Shown here one piece after another: positions 17,481-26,859 of a stretch of DNA of 64,000 bases (positions within the stretch are counted from its first letter, which is position 1; every line of letters starts with the position of its first letter). Origin of the DNA: Pseudomonadota bacterium (GTDB lineage Bacteria; Pseudomonadota; Alphaproteobacteria; Sphingomonadales; Sphingomonadaceae); contig JAJZQN010000001.1 in assembly GCA_021847605.1 (NCBI GenBank), forward strand, positions 124,001 to 188,000, in the 5' to 3' direction. Both the position numbers and the translations under genes were made by a program. The notes beneath the pieces are model-generated. The model saw only the letters and a list, made by a program, of their open reading frames with translations. It was not told the origin of the DNA and searched no databases.

Positions 17481-17498
17481 TCATACTGGATGGTACGG
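17481..17498. promoter_or_regulatory. TetR operator, site 2
   Basis: TCATAC-N6-GTACGG at 17481-17498 matches site 1 at 14 of 18 positions in the same orientation, centred 61 bases from it and ending 20 bases before the pump lipoprotein start. It likely blocks the plus-strand promoter of the efflux operon. Confidence 0.65.
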
Positions 17499-17518
17499 TT
17501 TGTTAGGCGGTGAGTCGC

Positions 17519-19027
17519 ATGGCAATTTCTTCCCGCGCGATGTCGGCTGCGGTGGCCGCAACGCTGTTAACGGGGTGCGCCGCAATACCCGATCTTGGCC
17601 CAAAGCCTGAAATCCGCGCGCCGCAAAGCGTCGCGGCGCAGCAGAGCCTGTCCGCGCAAGCGGTGGAATGGCCCGGTGAAGGGTGGTGGACATCTTATAA
17701 TGATCCCCAGCTTACGACCCTGATCGAGGAAGGGCTGCGTAATGCGCCCGACATGGCGATCGCGGTCGCGCGCCTCAATCAGGCGCAGGCCATGGCGAAG
17801 CAGGCGGGCGCCGCCCTGCTGCCCACGGTCGATGCCGAAGGGCGCACGGGCGTCACCAAGCAGAGCTATAATATGGGGATGCCCTCCAATTTCGTGCCGC
17901 AGGGCTGGCTTGGGACGGGGCAGGCTGCGCTCAGCCTTGGCTTCGACCTAGACCTGTGGGGCAAGAACAAGGCGGCGCTGGCAGCGGCAACGTCTCAGGC
18001 CCGCGCGGCGCAGATTGATGCGCAGCAGGCGCGGCTGACGCTGACCACGGCGATTGCCGACGCCTATGCCGATCTCGACCGCCTCTATGATGAGGCGGAC
18101 ATCGCGCAGCAGACGCTGGACCTGCGCGTGGCCAGCCAGAAGCTGGTGACGCAACGCCGCGACAACGGCCTTGAAACGCGCGGTGGGGAACGGCAGGCGG
18201 ACGCCACCGTATCGACCGCTCGCGCGGACCTTGCCGGTGCAAAAATGGCGATCGAACTGCGTCAGCATCAGATTGCCGCGCTGATCGGCGCCGGTCCTGA
18301 CCGTGGCCTGTCGATCACCCGGCCGCGACCGGGCGCGCTGGCGCCGCTGGGCCTGCCGGCCGACGTCACCACCAATCTGGTCGCGCGCCGCCCCGACATC
18401 GCGGCGGCGCTCGCCCGGACGGAGGCGGCGGCCAAACGGATCAAGGTGGCCCGTGCCGACTTCTTCCCCGCGCTGCGGCTCGATGCCCTGATCGGCGTGC
18501 AGTCGTTGGGCTGGGAAACTTTGTTCGGCAGCGGCGGGTTCGACAGCATCACCGCCGGATCGCGCCCCTTCACGGACACTTTGTTCAAGAAGGACTCGAT
18601 CTATGGCAATGCCGGCCCGGCGATCAGCCTGCCGATCTTCCACGGCGGGGCGCTGCGGGCGCAATATCGCGATGCGCGCGCCACCTATGACGAGGCGGTT
18701 GCCAGCTATGACAAGACGGTCCTCACCGCCTATCAGGAGGTCGCCGATGCCGTCACCAGCCGCCGGACGCTGGACCAGCGGCTGACCGATGCGCGCGCCG
18801 CGCTCAAGGCGTCGGAGGAAGCCCATCATGTGGCGACCCGCCGTTATGAAGGCGGCCTGTCCACCTATCTGGACGTGCTGACGGTCGAGGATCGCCTGTT
18901 GACCGCCCGTCGCGCGGTTTCCGATCTGGAAGCCAGCGCCTTCTCACTCGATATTGCCCTCATTCGCGCGCTGGGCGGCGGCTTTGCCGCTGGCGCTGAC
19001 CAGTCCAAGGATCAACCGCATGGCTGA
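17519..19027 (+). CDS. NodT/OprM-type outer-membrane efflux lipoprotein
   Basis: A 502-residue outer-membrane factor. The signal ends at the lipobox LLTGC, followed by two repeats of the TolC-like fold (about residues 55-250 and 265-490), with the family segment WWTSYNDPQLTTLIEEGLRN near the N-terminus and YRDARATYDEAVASYDKTVL near residue 385. It forms the exit duct of a tripartite pump. An upstream GTG (17510) is possible, but the ATG at 17519 has AGGCGG eight bases before it. It overlaps the next gene by eight bases. Confidence 0.93.
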   Translation: MAISSRAMSAAVAATLLTGCAAIPDLGPKPEIRAPQSVAAQQSLSAQAVEWPGEGWWTSYNDPQLTTLIEEGLRNAPDMAIAVARLNQAQAMAKQAGAALLPTVDAEGRTGVTKQSYNMGMPSNFVPQGWLGTGQAALSLGFDLDLWGKNKAALAAATSQARAAQIDAQQARLTLTTAIADAYADLDRLYDEADIAQQTLDLRVASQKLVTQRRDNGLETRGGERQADATVSTARADLAGAKMAIELRQHQIAALIGAGPDRGLSITRPRPGALAPLGLPADVTTNLVARRPDIAAALARTEAAAKRIKVARADFFPALRLDALIGVQSLGWETLFGSGGFDSITAGSRPFTDTLFKKDSIYGNAGPAISLPIFHGGALRAQYRDARATYDEAVASYDKTVLTAYQEVADAVTSRRTLDQRLTDARAALKASEEAHHVATRRYEGGLSTYLDVLTVEDRLLTARRAVSDLEASAFSLDIALIRALGGGFAAGADQSKDQPHG

Positions 19028-20144
19028 CGCTTCCTCCGAACAGAAAACCGAAGGCAATAATGCCCGCGCAACCTGGCTGAAGCGGCTGGCCATCGTGGTC
19101 GTGGTCGTCGGCGTGCTGTGGGCCGCTTATTATCTGCTGATCGGCCGCAATCATGTCAGCACCGACAATGCCTATGTGAACGCGGAAATGGCGCAGGTAA
19201 CGCCGCTCATCTCTGCGCAGGCGGTCGAAGTGCTGGTCAGCGATACGCAGGCCGTGCGCAAGGGCGACATCCTCGTCAAGCTGGACCCCAGCAATGCGAA
19301 GATCGCCGTGGCGCAGGCAGAGGCCGATCTGGCCGAAGCCCGTCGCCGCTTCCGTCAGACCAGCGCAACCAGTGGAGCGCTGTCGGCTCAGGTGGACGCC
19401 CGTGGGGCCGATATCGTGCAGGCCCGCGCCCAATTGGCGACGGCGCAGGCGGATTTCGACAAGGCTCGCATCGACCTGCAACGGCGTGAGGCGCTGGCGC
19501 CCGATGGCGCCGTGTCGGGCGATGAACTGACGACGGCCCGCCGGACCTTTGCTTCGGCCAAGGCGGCGCTGGACCTCGCCAATGCCGGCGTGAAGACCGC
19601 GCAGGCGACCCGGAACGCCGCGACCGGCGAACTGGCCGCGAACGATGCCCTGGTTCAGGGCGCGACGATCGACACCGATCCCGCCGTTCTGTCGGCACAG
19701 GCAAAGCTCGACAATGCAAAGCTAGACCTTGATCGCACCGTTATCCGTGCGCCCATCGATGGCGTCGTGACCAAGCGTCAGGTTCAGGTTGGCCAGCGCG
19801 TGGCGCAGGGCAGCCCGATCATGAGCATCGTTCCCCTGTCACAGGTCTATGTCGATGCCAATTTCAAGGAACGCCAGCTTCGCGGTGTGAAGGTGGGCAT
19901 GCCCGCGACGGTCACGTCCGACCTCTATGGCGGCGACGTCGTCTATCATGGCAAGGTCGTGGGCTTCTCGGGCGGCACCGGATCGTCCCTGTCGCTGATC
20001 CCGGCGCAGAATGCGACCGGCAACTGGATCAAGGTGGTTCAGCGTCTGCCGCTGCGTATTCAACTCGATCCCAAGGAACTGGCTGAACATCCGCTGCGCG
20101 TGGGCCTGTCGATGGACGTCGAACTGGATTTGGCCGGCGAATAA
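19020..20144 (+). CDS. EmrA/HlyD-family periplasmic adaptor of the efflux pump
   Basis: A 374-residue membrane-fusion protein with one N-terminal membrane helix (about residues 22-43), the STDNAYVNAEMAQVTPLISA segment that opens the lipoyl domain, a long helical hairpin (about 90-205) and a beta-barrel with the conserved VDANFKERQLRGVKVGMPA. It links the inner-membrane transporter with the outer-membrane duct. Codons before 19020 belong to the previous gene. It is followed 12 bases later by the MFS component, with AAGGAG upstream of it. Confidence 0.94.
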   Translation: MADASSEQKTEGNNARATWLKRLAIVVVVVGVLWAAYYLLIGRNHVSTDNAYVNAEMAQVTPLISAQAVEVLVSDTQAVRKGDILVKLDPSNAKIAVAQAEADLAEARRRFRQTSATSGALSAQVDARGADIVQARAQLATAQADFDKARIDLQRREALAPDGAVSGDELTTARRTFASAKAALDLANAGVKTAQATRNAATGELAANDALVQGATIDTDPAVLSAQAKLDNAKLDLDRTVIRAPIDGVVTKRQVQVGQRVAQGSPIMSIVPLSQVYVDANFKERQLRGVKVGMPATVTSDLYGGDVVYHGKVVGFSGGTGSSLSLIPAQNATGNWIKVVQRLPLRIQLDPKELAEHPLRVGLSMDVELDLAGE

Positions 20145-20156
20145 GGAGACGCGGCG

Positions 20157-21686
20157 ATGAGCGGCGGCGACGATATTTTCTCGCGGCTTTCGCCGCGCAC
20201 CCGGACGCTGGCCGGGCTGGTGCTGGCCATGAGCAATTTCATGGTCGTGCTGGACCTGACCATCGCCAATGTGTCCGTGCCGCATATCGCCGGCAATCTG
20301 GGTATTTCGCCCGATCAGGGTACGTGGATCATCACATCCTATGCGGTGGCGGAGGCAATCTGCGTGCCGCTGACCGGATGGTTGGCGCAACGTTTCGGCG
20401 TGGTGAAGATGTTCATTTGGGCGATGATCGGCTTCGGCCTTTTCTCCGTCCTGTGCGGCCTGTCGATGACGCTGGGCATGATCGTTGCCTGCCGCATCGG
20501 GCAGGGGCTGTGCGGTGGCCCGATCATGCCGATGTCGCAGACGTTGATGATGCGGATATTCCCGCCCGAACAACGGCCCAAGGCCATGGGCCTGTGGGCG
20601 ATGACGACGCTGCTCGGCCCCGCCATGGGACCGATCGTGGGCGGCTACATCAGCGACAACTGGAGCTGGCACTGGATCTTCTTCATCAACCTGCCGATCG
20701 CGGTGATGTGCGTCCTTTCGGCCATGGCCATGCTGCGTCCGGTGGAAACCGAAACCGCCAATGTGCCGATCGACAAGGTGGGTCTGTTCCTGCTGATCTT
20801 CTGGATCGGCTGCCTTCAGGTGATGCTGGATATCGGCCGCGATCATGACTGGTTCGGCGATCCGCTGATCGTCGTGCTGGCTATCCTTGCCGGCATCGGT
20901 TTCATCGTCTTCATCATCTGGGAATTGACGGAGGAGCATCCGGTCGTCGACCTGCGCGTGTTCCGCCATGTCGGTTATACGTCTGGTGTATTCACGCTGG
21001 CACTGGCGTTTGGCGCCTATTTCTCCGGCATCGTCATCATTCCCCAATGGTTGCAGATGTCGATGGGCTATACCGCGACATGGGCAGGCATCCTGACCGC
21101 ATTCACTGCGATGGCGGCGGTCATGGCCGCGCCCTTGTCCGCCCGCCTGATCGGTAAGGTCGATCCGCGCATCATGATTTCAGGCGCGGTCTTCTGGCTG
21201 GGTCTGATGACCCTGTGGCGCGCCCACTGGACCAGCGGTATCGATTTCTGGAGCATGGCCGCGCCGCAATTCATTCAGGGCTTTGCCATGCCCTTTTTCA
21301 TGATCCCGCTGACCACGCTGACGCTGGGTTCGGTATTGCCCAGTGAAACCGCGTCGGCGGCCGGGCTTCAGAATTTCCTGCGGACCATGGCCATCGCCAT
21401 CGCGACATCATTGACGCTGACGGGGTGGAGCGATGCGCAGCGCGTATCGCGCAACGATCTGGCCGAAGTGCTGCAACCCGCCGATGCGCAGGCCGCGTTG
21501 CAGGGCGCAGGATTTTCGACCGAGCAAATCCGTCAGACCATTTCCAACATGGTGGAGCAGGAAGCGATCGTCATTGCGGTCGATCATATCTTCTTCATAT
21601 CGGCGGTGGTGATGTTCATCGGTGCTTTGCTGGTGTGGCTGGCCCCTCGACCCAGCGGTCCGGTCGACACGTCGGCCGCACACTGA
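20157..21686 (+). CDS. EmrB-type DHA2 (14-helix) MFS drug exporter
   Basis: A 509-residue membrane protein with about 14 predicted helices. The first helix region has VLDLTIANVSVPHIAGNLGI, the hallmark of DHA2/EmrB transporters, and GPAMGPIVGGYISDNWSWHW is motif C with the typical WxW. It uses the proton gradient to expel hydrophobic drugs through the adaptor and outer-membrane duct encoded just upstream. Likely inducers and substrates are amphipathic toxic compounds sensed by the TetR repressor; the specific compound is unknown. Confidence 0.95.
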   Translation: MSGGDDIFSRLSPRTRTLAGLVLAMSNFMVVLDLTIANVSVPHIAGNLGISPDQGTWIITSYAVAEAICVPLTGWLAQRFGVVKMFIWAMIGFGLFSVLCGLSMTLGMIVACRIGQGLCGGPIMPMSQTLMMRIFPPEQRPKAMGLWAMTTLLGPAMGPIVGGYISDNWSWHWIFFINLPIAVMCVLSAMAMLRPVETETANVPIDKVGLFLLIFWIGCLQVMLDIGRDHDWFGDPLIVVLAILAGIGFIVFIIWELTEEHPVVDLRVFRHVGYTSGVFTLALAFGAYFSGIVIIPQWLQMSMGYTATWAGILTAFTAMAAVMAAPLSARLIGKVDPRIMISGAVFWLGLMTLWRAHWTSGIDFWSMAAPQFIQGFAMPFFMIPLTTLTLGSVLPSETASAAGLQNFLRTMAIAIATSLTLTGWSDAQRVSRNDLAEVLQPADAQAALQGAGFSTEQIRQTISNMVEQEAIVIAVDHIFFISAVVMFIGALLVWLAPRPSGPVDTSAAH

Positions 21687-21692
21687 TCGTCA

Positions 21693-22235
21693 TTACGGTC
21701 GTCCATCGGGCCGCAGGCTCTGGTCCAGCGCGGCCAGATCCTGCGGCCGGTTGATGTTGGGCAGGGTCAGGCCCGGCACCGCCACCCTGCGCGCGCCGAC
21801 CCGTTCCATCCAGCCGAACAGGGATCGGTTGTTTTCTTCCGCCAGATGCGCGTCCAGTGCGGCGGCGAGGGCGGCGGGCCACCATCCGATCAGCGGTTGT
21901 CCTTCCAGCACGGCGGCGCCGTCGCCCCACAGTGGCAGGGGCAGGGGCGCGGGATAGAAGGGCATGTCGCACCCGGTCGTCAGCACCCCGGCAAAGCCAT
22001 TCAACGCCGCATGATGCAACGCGGCGTTCAGGCCGCCCAGCGGTCCCATGTCGGGCGCCGGCCGATCCGGCAGGCCATCGTCCCGACCGCAGATGACGAC
22101 CTGCGCAACATAGGGCGCCAGTCCCGCCACTGCATGATCCAGCAAAGTGCGGCCATCGCGCATGCGGGCCATCGCCTTGTCGCTGCCAAAGCGGGAGGAT
22201 CGCCCGCCCGCCAGCACGGCACCTAATATCTGCAT
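21693..22235 (-). CDS. mobA: Molybdenum cofactor guanylyltransferase
   Basis: A 180-residue nucleotidyltransferase. LGAVLAGGRSSRFGSDKA at the N-terminus is the GTP-binding motif of MobA, and DMGPLGGLNAAL and TTGCDMPFYP are the other family motifs (Asp of CDMP binds Mg). It attaches GMP to molybdopterin to make the bis-MGD cofactor. The start at 22235 has AAGGA five bases upstream; the frame is open to 22253. It is divergent from fdhD, consistent with joint support of molybdo-oxidoreductases such as formate dehydrogenase. Confidence 0.92.
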   Translation of the reverse strand: MQILGAVLAGGRSSRFGSDKAMARMRDGRTLLDHAVAGLAPYVAQVVICGRDDGLPDRPAPDMGPLGGLNAALHHAALNGFAGVLTTGCDMPFYPAPLPLPLWGDGAAVLEGQPLIGWWPAALAAALDAHLAEENNRSLFGWMERVGARRVAVPGLTLPNINRPQDLAALDQSLRPDGRP

Positions 22236-22286
22236 GCCCGTCCTTCCCGCCACACTCTATCGGGCGTCCTGTCGCTTCGCTACAGC

Positions 22287-23111
22287 ATGACCCATGCGCG
22301 AACGAGTGGCCATATGGCGAAACAGATAGAAACGGAGGCCGCCGGCTTTCTGCGTTTGACGCCCGATGGCGGGCAGGCGCCGATCGAACGGATGCTGGCG
22401 CAGGAGGTGCCGGTCGCCATCGAATATAATGGCATCGGCTATGCGGTGTTGATGGCGACGCCCGATCATGTCGAAGATCTGGTGCAGGGCTTTGCCCTGG
22501 CAGAGCGGTTGGCCATGCCGGGCGATCCTGTCCTGTCGATCGATGTCCATGTGACGCAACAGGGACTGGTGGCCCGCGCTACCCTTCCGCCCGAACGGGC
22601 TGGCGCGTTGCTGGACCGGGTCCGTCATCGCGCGTCCGATTCCTCCTGCGGTATATGTGGCATCGAAAATCTGGAGCAGGCGATCCGCGATCTGCCGCCA
22701 GTGACGGCGCGCTCGACCGCCGATCAGCAGGCGATTTTTCGCGCGCTGGATGCGCTGGCCACGCATCAGCCGATGAATGCAGCGACCGGCGCCGTCCATG
22801 CCGCCGCCCTGGTCGATGCAGACGGCGCGATCCGGCTGGCGCGGGAGGATGTGGGCCGACACAATGCGTTCGACAAACTGATCGGGGCGATGCGCCGTCA
22901 GGGGCTGGGATGGGACGGCGGCTTTGCCCTGCTATCGTCCCGATGCTCCTACGAACTGGTGGAAAAGGCGGTGCTGGCCGATTGTCCGCTGCTCGTCACC
23001 ATCTCCGCGCCGACGCAGCTTGCGGCGGATCGGGCGGCGCAGGCGGGACTGCCGATCGTCGTGCTGGCCCGCCGCGACGCCGCGCTGGCGCAGGGTTGGC
23101 CCGGCGCCTGA
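22287..23111 (+). CDS. fdhD: Formate dehydrogenase accessory sulfurtransferase
   Basis: A 274-residue FdhD protein. It carries SSCGICGIENLEQAI, the cysteine loop that receives sulfur from a cysteine desulfurase and passes it to the Mo-bisMGD cofactor, plus the family motifs GAVHAAAL, REDVGRHNAFDKLIG and LLSSRCSYELVEKA. It acts in the cytoplasm on formate dehydrogenase. The start is at 22287 or, nine codons later, 22314. No formate dehydrogenase gene is in the window. Confidence 0.93.
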   Translation: MTHARTSGHMAKQIETEAAGFLRLTPDGGQAPIERMLAQEVPVAIEYNGIGYAVLMATPDHVEDLVQGFALAERLAMPGDPVLSIDVHVTQQGLVARATLPPERAGALLDRVRHRASDSSCGICGIENLEQAIRDLPPVTARSTADQQAIFRALDALATHQPMNAATGAVHAAALVDADGAIRLAREDVGRHNAFDKLIGAMRRQGLGWDGGFALLSSRCSYELVEKAVLADCPLLVTISAPTQLAADRAAQAGLPIVVLARRDAALAQGWPGA

Positions 23112-23117
23112 ACCCGA

Positions 23118-23735
23118 TTATTGCGTGGCGTTGGCGGCTGCGGGCGGAAGCGCTGCTTCGGCGGGCTGCGCATCGACCAGGCGCAGGCTGTCGAGAACCT
23201 GTTTGGCGATGGTGCGATATTGTTCGCTCAGCATTTCGGGATAGACGAAGGTCGCGGTGACGATCGACCCGTCGCTTTTCTTGAGCACGCGGATGGCGAC
23301 ATTATTGCCCTCGCCATCATTGGCGGTGCCGCGATATTCGCTGGCGCCGATGAAGTCGCCGTCGACGCCCTCGGCGCCGTCGTTCAGCGCCTCGACAATC
23401 TGTTGCAACGTCTGATCCTGCGCATTGGCCTGCCAGAATATGCGGACATCCGCACCGGCGCCGGGATCTTCATAAACGACGCCATCTTCCGTACTGGCGC
23501 CCTTGTCCATCACCCATCCTTCGGGGAAGGTGGCGGAAAATCCGTGAATGCTGCTGTTATAGGTGCGGACGGGCGGCGTTGCCTCGCTCTGCTGATTGCC
23601 GATCGCCTTGGCCGCGGCTTCATTGGCGGCGGCGGCAAGCTGTTCCTGATCGGGCAGGTCGGCAACCGGCTCGGTTCGCCCGCACGCGGCGAGCAGCAGG
23701 ACGGTCGTCAGGGCGGCAAGAGGCAAACGGATCAT
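23118..23735 (-). CDS. Predicted lipoprotein of unknown function
   Basis: A 205-residue protein with a lipoprotein signal (MIRLPLAALTTVLLLAAC, lipobox Cys18). After an Ala/Glu-rich linker comes a domain containing YNSSIHGFSATFPEGWVMD and a later YRTIAKQVLDSLRLV, which resembles the PsbP/MOG1-like fold seen in many uncharacterised envelope proteins; this is a weak similarity seen by eye. The frame is open upstream to 23810, but the signal begins at 23735. It ends seven bases from the convergent fdhD stop. Confidence 0.75.
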   Translation of the reverse strand: MIRLPLAALTTVLLLAACGRTEPVADLPDQEQLAAAANEAAAKAIGNQQSEATPPVRTYNSSIHGFSATFPEGWVMDKGASTEDGVVYEDPGAGADVRIFWQANAQDQTLQQIVEALNDGAEGVDGDFIGASEYRGTANDGEGNNVAIRVLKKSDGSIVTATFVYPEMLSEQYRTIAKQVLDSLRLVDAQPAEAALPPAAANATQ

Positions 23736-23813
23736 GCCCGTTCCAAAGCATAGCTGCGCCGGGATTTCAACGCCGGGCTTTCCCTTCATGCGACCGCTGG
23801 CGCTGAACATGGT

Positions 23814-25262
23814 TCAGGCCGCGCTGTCGATCCCCAGTTCGGCCAGTTTGCGATACAGGGTGGAACGGCCGATGCCCAGACGCCGGGCGACCTCCGTCAT
23901 GCGGCCCCGATAATGGCCGATGGCCAGGCGGATGACGTCCGCCTCGATTTCCGCAAGCTGACGCACATGCCCATCCCCTTCGAACAGGGTGATGCCAGCG
24001 CCTTCACGATGCGAAGGCGTTGCGGTGCGCAGCGATACCGGGCGGCGATCGGGCGAGGCGCCTGCCTGAATTTGGGCTGTGATCTGCGGAAAATCGAGCG
24101 GTGTCAGCGCGTCGCCCTCGCAAAGCACGGCGGCGCGGAACAGGGCGTTCTGCAACTGGCGCACATTGCCCGGCCAGCCATGCTGCATCAACAGCGCAAG
24201 CGCCCCGTCGGTCAGGCCCAGGCTGCGCAACCCCGGTTGTGATCCGATACGGGCGAGCAGGTGGCGGCAAAGGGCAGGAATATCGCCGATCCGTTCGCGC
24301 AGCGGCGGCACGGTCAGTTGCACGACGTTCAGACGGTAATATAGATCTTCGCGGAAACGCCCGGCCTCGATTTCGTCGGTCAGGCGTTTGTTGGTGGCGG
24401 CAATGATCCGCACGTCCACCTGTACCGGGCGGCGGGCGCCGATCGGCTGCACTTCGCCGTCCTGAAGCACGCGCAGCAATTTGACCTGTGCGTCGAACGG
24501 CATTTCGCTCACTTCGTCGAGGAACAGCGTGCCCATGTCGGCGCTGACGAATTTGCCGACATGTCGTTCGAACGCGCCGGTGAAGGCGCCGCGTTCATGG
24601 CCGAACAGCTCGGATTCGACGAGGTTGGCGGGAATGGCGCCGCAATTGACCGTCACCATCGCCTGTTTGTGCCGGGGCGACGCGGCATGAATGGCGCGGG
24701 CGATCACATCCTTGCCGACGCCGCTTTCGCCCTCGATCAACACGGGGACGCGGGCGCGTGCCGCCTTGGCCGCGATGGCCAGCGCTGCGCGAAACTGCGG
24801 CGCAGAACCCACCACATCCTCGAAAGACAGGGGCGCGGTGATCTTTTCGGTCAGCGGGCGAAGCTCGCCGCGTCCTCCGCTTTCGGCCAGCGTGGCGTTG
24901 AGTGCGGCCAGCAGACGTTCGGGGGCAATGGGTTTGGACAGATAGTCGGTCGCGCCGGCGCGCATGGCGTCCACCGCGACGGCGACATCATTATGGGCGG
25001 TCAGCACCAATATCGGCAGGGCAGGACGACGATCATGAATTTCACGGATCAGGTCGGACGGGTCATGTTCCGGGCTCCACTGGTCGAGCAGTACGGCGTC
25101 GAGTCGCATGCCATCCTGCGTGCCGAGCGTCGCAATAGCCATTTCTGCATCGGCGACGAAGATTGTTCGCCATCCGGCGCGTGCCGCCAATGCCGATACC
25201 AGACGCCGCTGCGCCGGTTCATCGTCAATCAGCATCAACATCGGTACACCGTCGCGCGCCAT
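23814..25262 (-). CDS. NtrC-family sigma-54-dependent response regulator
   Basis: A 482-residue regulator. A receiver domain (about residues 8-120, LIDDEPA, phospho-Asp in AVLLDQW, Lys in YLSKPI) is joined to a sigma-54-activating AAA+ domain (about 145-385) with Walker A GESGVGKD, the sigma-54 contact loop GAFTGA and Walker [12 protein letters not shown]. The C-terminus is a Fis-type helix-turn-helix ([20 protein letters not shown]). It should activate sigma-54 promoters after phosphorylation. No cognate kinase is adjacent. The frame extends upstream to 25388, but ATG 25262 gives a normal receiver start. Confidence 0.93.
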   Translation of the reverse strand: MARDGVPMLMLIDDEPAQRRLVSALAARAGWRTIFVADAEMAIATLGTQDGMRLDAVLLDQWSPEHDPSDLIREIHDRRPALPILVLTAHNDVAVAVDAMRAGATDYLSKPIAPERLLAALNATLAESGGRGELRPLTEKITAPLSFEDVVGSAPQFRAALAIAAKAARARVPVLIEGESGVGKDVIARAIHAASPRHKQAMVTVNCGAIPANLVESELFGHERGAFTGAFERHVGKFVSADMGTLFLDEVSEMPFDAQVKLLRVLQDGEVQPIGARRPVQVDVRIIAATNKRLTDEIEAGRFREDLYYRLNVVQLTVPPLRERIGDIPALCRHLLARIGSQPGLRSLGLTDGALALLMQHGWPGNVRQLQNALFRAAVLCEGDALTPLDFPQITAQIQAGASPDRRPVSLRTATPSHREGAGITLFEGDGHVRQLAEIEADVIRLAIGHYRGRMTEVARRLGIGRSTLYRKLAELGIDSAA

Positions 25263-25431
25263 TGAAACCCCTTTGTTTTCCCAATGAAGCAAGGCTTTAG
25301 CGAGCAACGGTAAAAGCGCGCTTAACCGCGAAAGAATTTCTTGTTCCGGAATTTCTTGCGTCGTTCCGGGTTGAGGGGCATGCGGCAAAAAGATAAGAAT
25401 TTGCGAACATGCATGTCAGAGGGGATGAGCC

Positions 25432-25557
25432 ATGGCTTCCGACGGACATATCGAAGTTGCGACCGAAAATTATCACGGGTTCGTAGCGTTTGCGAAATGG
25501 GGGACGATTGCGGCCGTCGTGGTAGCGGCGATCGTGGTGCTGCTGATTTCGACCTAG
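25432..25557 (+). CDS. aa3-type cytochrome c oxidase subunit IV (small)
   Basis: A 41-residue ORF reading MASDGHIEVATENYHGFVAF at its N-terminus, then one hydrophobic helix to a TAG at 25555-25557. The His-rich acidic lead followed by a single membrane helix is the pattern of the bacterial aa3 oxidase subunit IV family. The start has AGAGGGG about seven bases upstream. It lies just before the transhydrogenase genes; its exact function in the oxidase is unclear in known systems. Confidence 0.8.
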   Translation: MASDGHIEVATENYHGFVAFAKWGTIAAVVVAAIVVLLIST

Positions 25558-25594
25558 GCCGACATCGGAACGAACGGAGGGGATGCACAAGATA

Positions 25595-26719
25595 ATGAAA
25601 ATAGCGATCGTGAAAGAGCAGGCCACCGGCGAACGCCGCGTGGCAGGCACGCCGGAAACGGCAAAGAAATTCATCGGATTGGGCGCGCAGGTCGCGGTGG
25701 AAAGCGGTGCCGGTGTCAGCGCGTCGATCGCCGACGCCGATTATGCGGCGGCTGGTGCTACGGTAGGCGACCGGGCCAGCGTGCTGGACGGCGCGGACAT
25801 CGTACTGGGCGTGCAGGGGCCGGACCCGGCCAGCCTGTCGGGCGTGAAGCCCGGCGCGTGGATCGTGGCAGGGCTTAATCCCTTTGGCGAGCGCGCACGG
25901 GTCGATGCCTATGCGGCGGCGGGTCTTGAGGCGCTGGCGATGGAATTCATGCCGCGCATTACCCGCGCCCAGTCGATGGACATTTTGTCGTCCCAGTCGA
26001 ACCTGTCGGGCTATAAGGCGGTGCTGGATGCCGCCGGCGAATATGGCAAGGCGTTCCCGATGATGATGACGGCGGCAGGCACGGTTTCTGCGGCCAAGGC
26101 GTTCATCATGGGCGTGGGCGTCGCGGGGCTTCAGGCCATCGCCACCGCCCGCCGTCTGGGCGCACAGGTCAGCGCGACCGACGTGCGCGCCGCGACGAAG
26201 GAACAGATTGAATCGCTGGGCGCCAAGGCAATCTTCGTGGAGAAGGTCGCAGGGATCGAGGGCGAAGGCACCGGCGGCTATGCCACCGAAATGTCCGACG
26301 AATATAAGGCCGCGCAGGCCGAACTCGTGTCCAGCCATATCGCCAAGCAGGACATCGTCATCACCACCGCCCTGATCCCCGGCCGTCCCGCGCCACGCCT
26401 GATCACCGACGCGCAGATTGCGACGATGAAGCCGGGCAGCGTGATCGTCGATCTGGCCGTCGAGCAGGGCGGCAATGTCGAGGGTGCCGTCGCCGGCGAA
26501 GTCGTGGAGCGCCACGGCGTCAAGATTGTCGGCCACCGCAACGTGCCATCGCGCCTTGCCGCCGACGCTTCCGCCCTGTTCGCGCGCAATCTCTTCAACT
26601 TCCTGTCCGCCTTCTGGGACAAGGAAAAGGGTGCGCCCATATTGGACGAGGAAATCGGCAACGCCATCCGCCTGACGCAGGGCGGAAAAATCGTCAACGA
26701 ACGGTTGCTGGCAAGCTGA
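25595..26719 (+). CDS. pntAA: NAD(P) transhydrogenase subunit alpha, part 1
   Basis: A 374-residue NAD(H)-binding domain I of proton-translocating transhydrogenase. It begins MKIAIVKEQATGERRVAGTP, includes the MPRITRAQSMDILSSQSNL segment and the Rossmann region FIMGVGVAGLQAIATARRLG, and ends without the membrane part, which is a separate gene in alphaproteobacteria. The enzyme couples proton entry to NADPH formation. ATG 25583 is an upstream alternative but sits only two bases after GGAGG. Unusually, 507 bases containing another gene separate it from pntAB. Confidence 0.92.
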   Translation: MKIAIVKEQATGERRVAGTPETAKKFIGLGAQVAVESGAGVSASIADADYAAAGATVGDRASVLDGADIVLGVQGPDPASLSGVKPGAWIVAGLNPFGERARVDAYAAAGLEALAMEFMPRITRAQSMDILSSQSNLSGYKAVLDAAGEYGKAFPMMMTAAGTVSAAKAFIMGVGVAGLQAIATARRLGAQVSATDVRAATKEQIESLGAKAIFVEKVAGIEGEGTGGYATEMSDEYKAAQAELVSSHIAKQDIVITTALIPGRPAPRLITDAQIATMKPGSVIVDLAVEQGGNVEGAVAGEVVERHGVKIVGHRNVPSRLAADASALFARNLFNFLSAFWDKEKGAPILDEEIGNAIRLTQGGKIVNERLLAS

Positions 26720-26737
26720 TGAAGCGTTCGCTTTCTA

Positions 26738-26853
26738 TCCTCCCCTTTAAGGGGAGGTGGCAGGCGGAGCCTGACGGAGGGGTGTCATCCTATCGATGGG
26801 GGGACACCCCTCCACCAGCCTGCGGCTGGTCCCCCTCCCCTTACAGGGGAGGA
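26738..26853. repeat. Composite palindromic repeat element next to a DUF559 gene
   Basis: This is a 116-base, strongly palindromic element. TCCTCCCC (26738-26745) pairs with GGGGAGGA (26846-26853), and inside them GGAGGGGTGTC (26776-26786) pairs with GACACCCCTCC (26803-26813). Each flank holds its own smaller palindrome, including ACCAGC-CTGCG-GCTGGT at 26814-26830. It lies immediately before the DUF559 gene, within the pnt operon. Elements of this form are typical of interspersed non-autonomous repeats; copy number needs a genome search. Confidence 0.75.
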
Positions 26854-26859
26854 TGAAGA

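Noticed and set aside
25334..25368. Imperfect direct repeat GAATTTCTTG...TTCCG
   Set aside because: Two copies only, in the promoter region of the oxidase-subunit gene; it may be chance and no function can be assigned.
26738..26853. CRISPR-like or phage attachment site
   Set aside because: There are no regularly spaced direct repeats, no cas genes and no integrase; the element is a nested inverted repeat.
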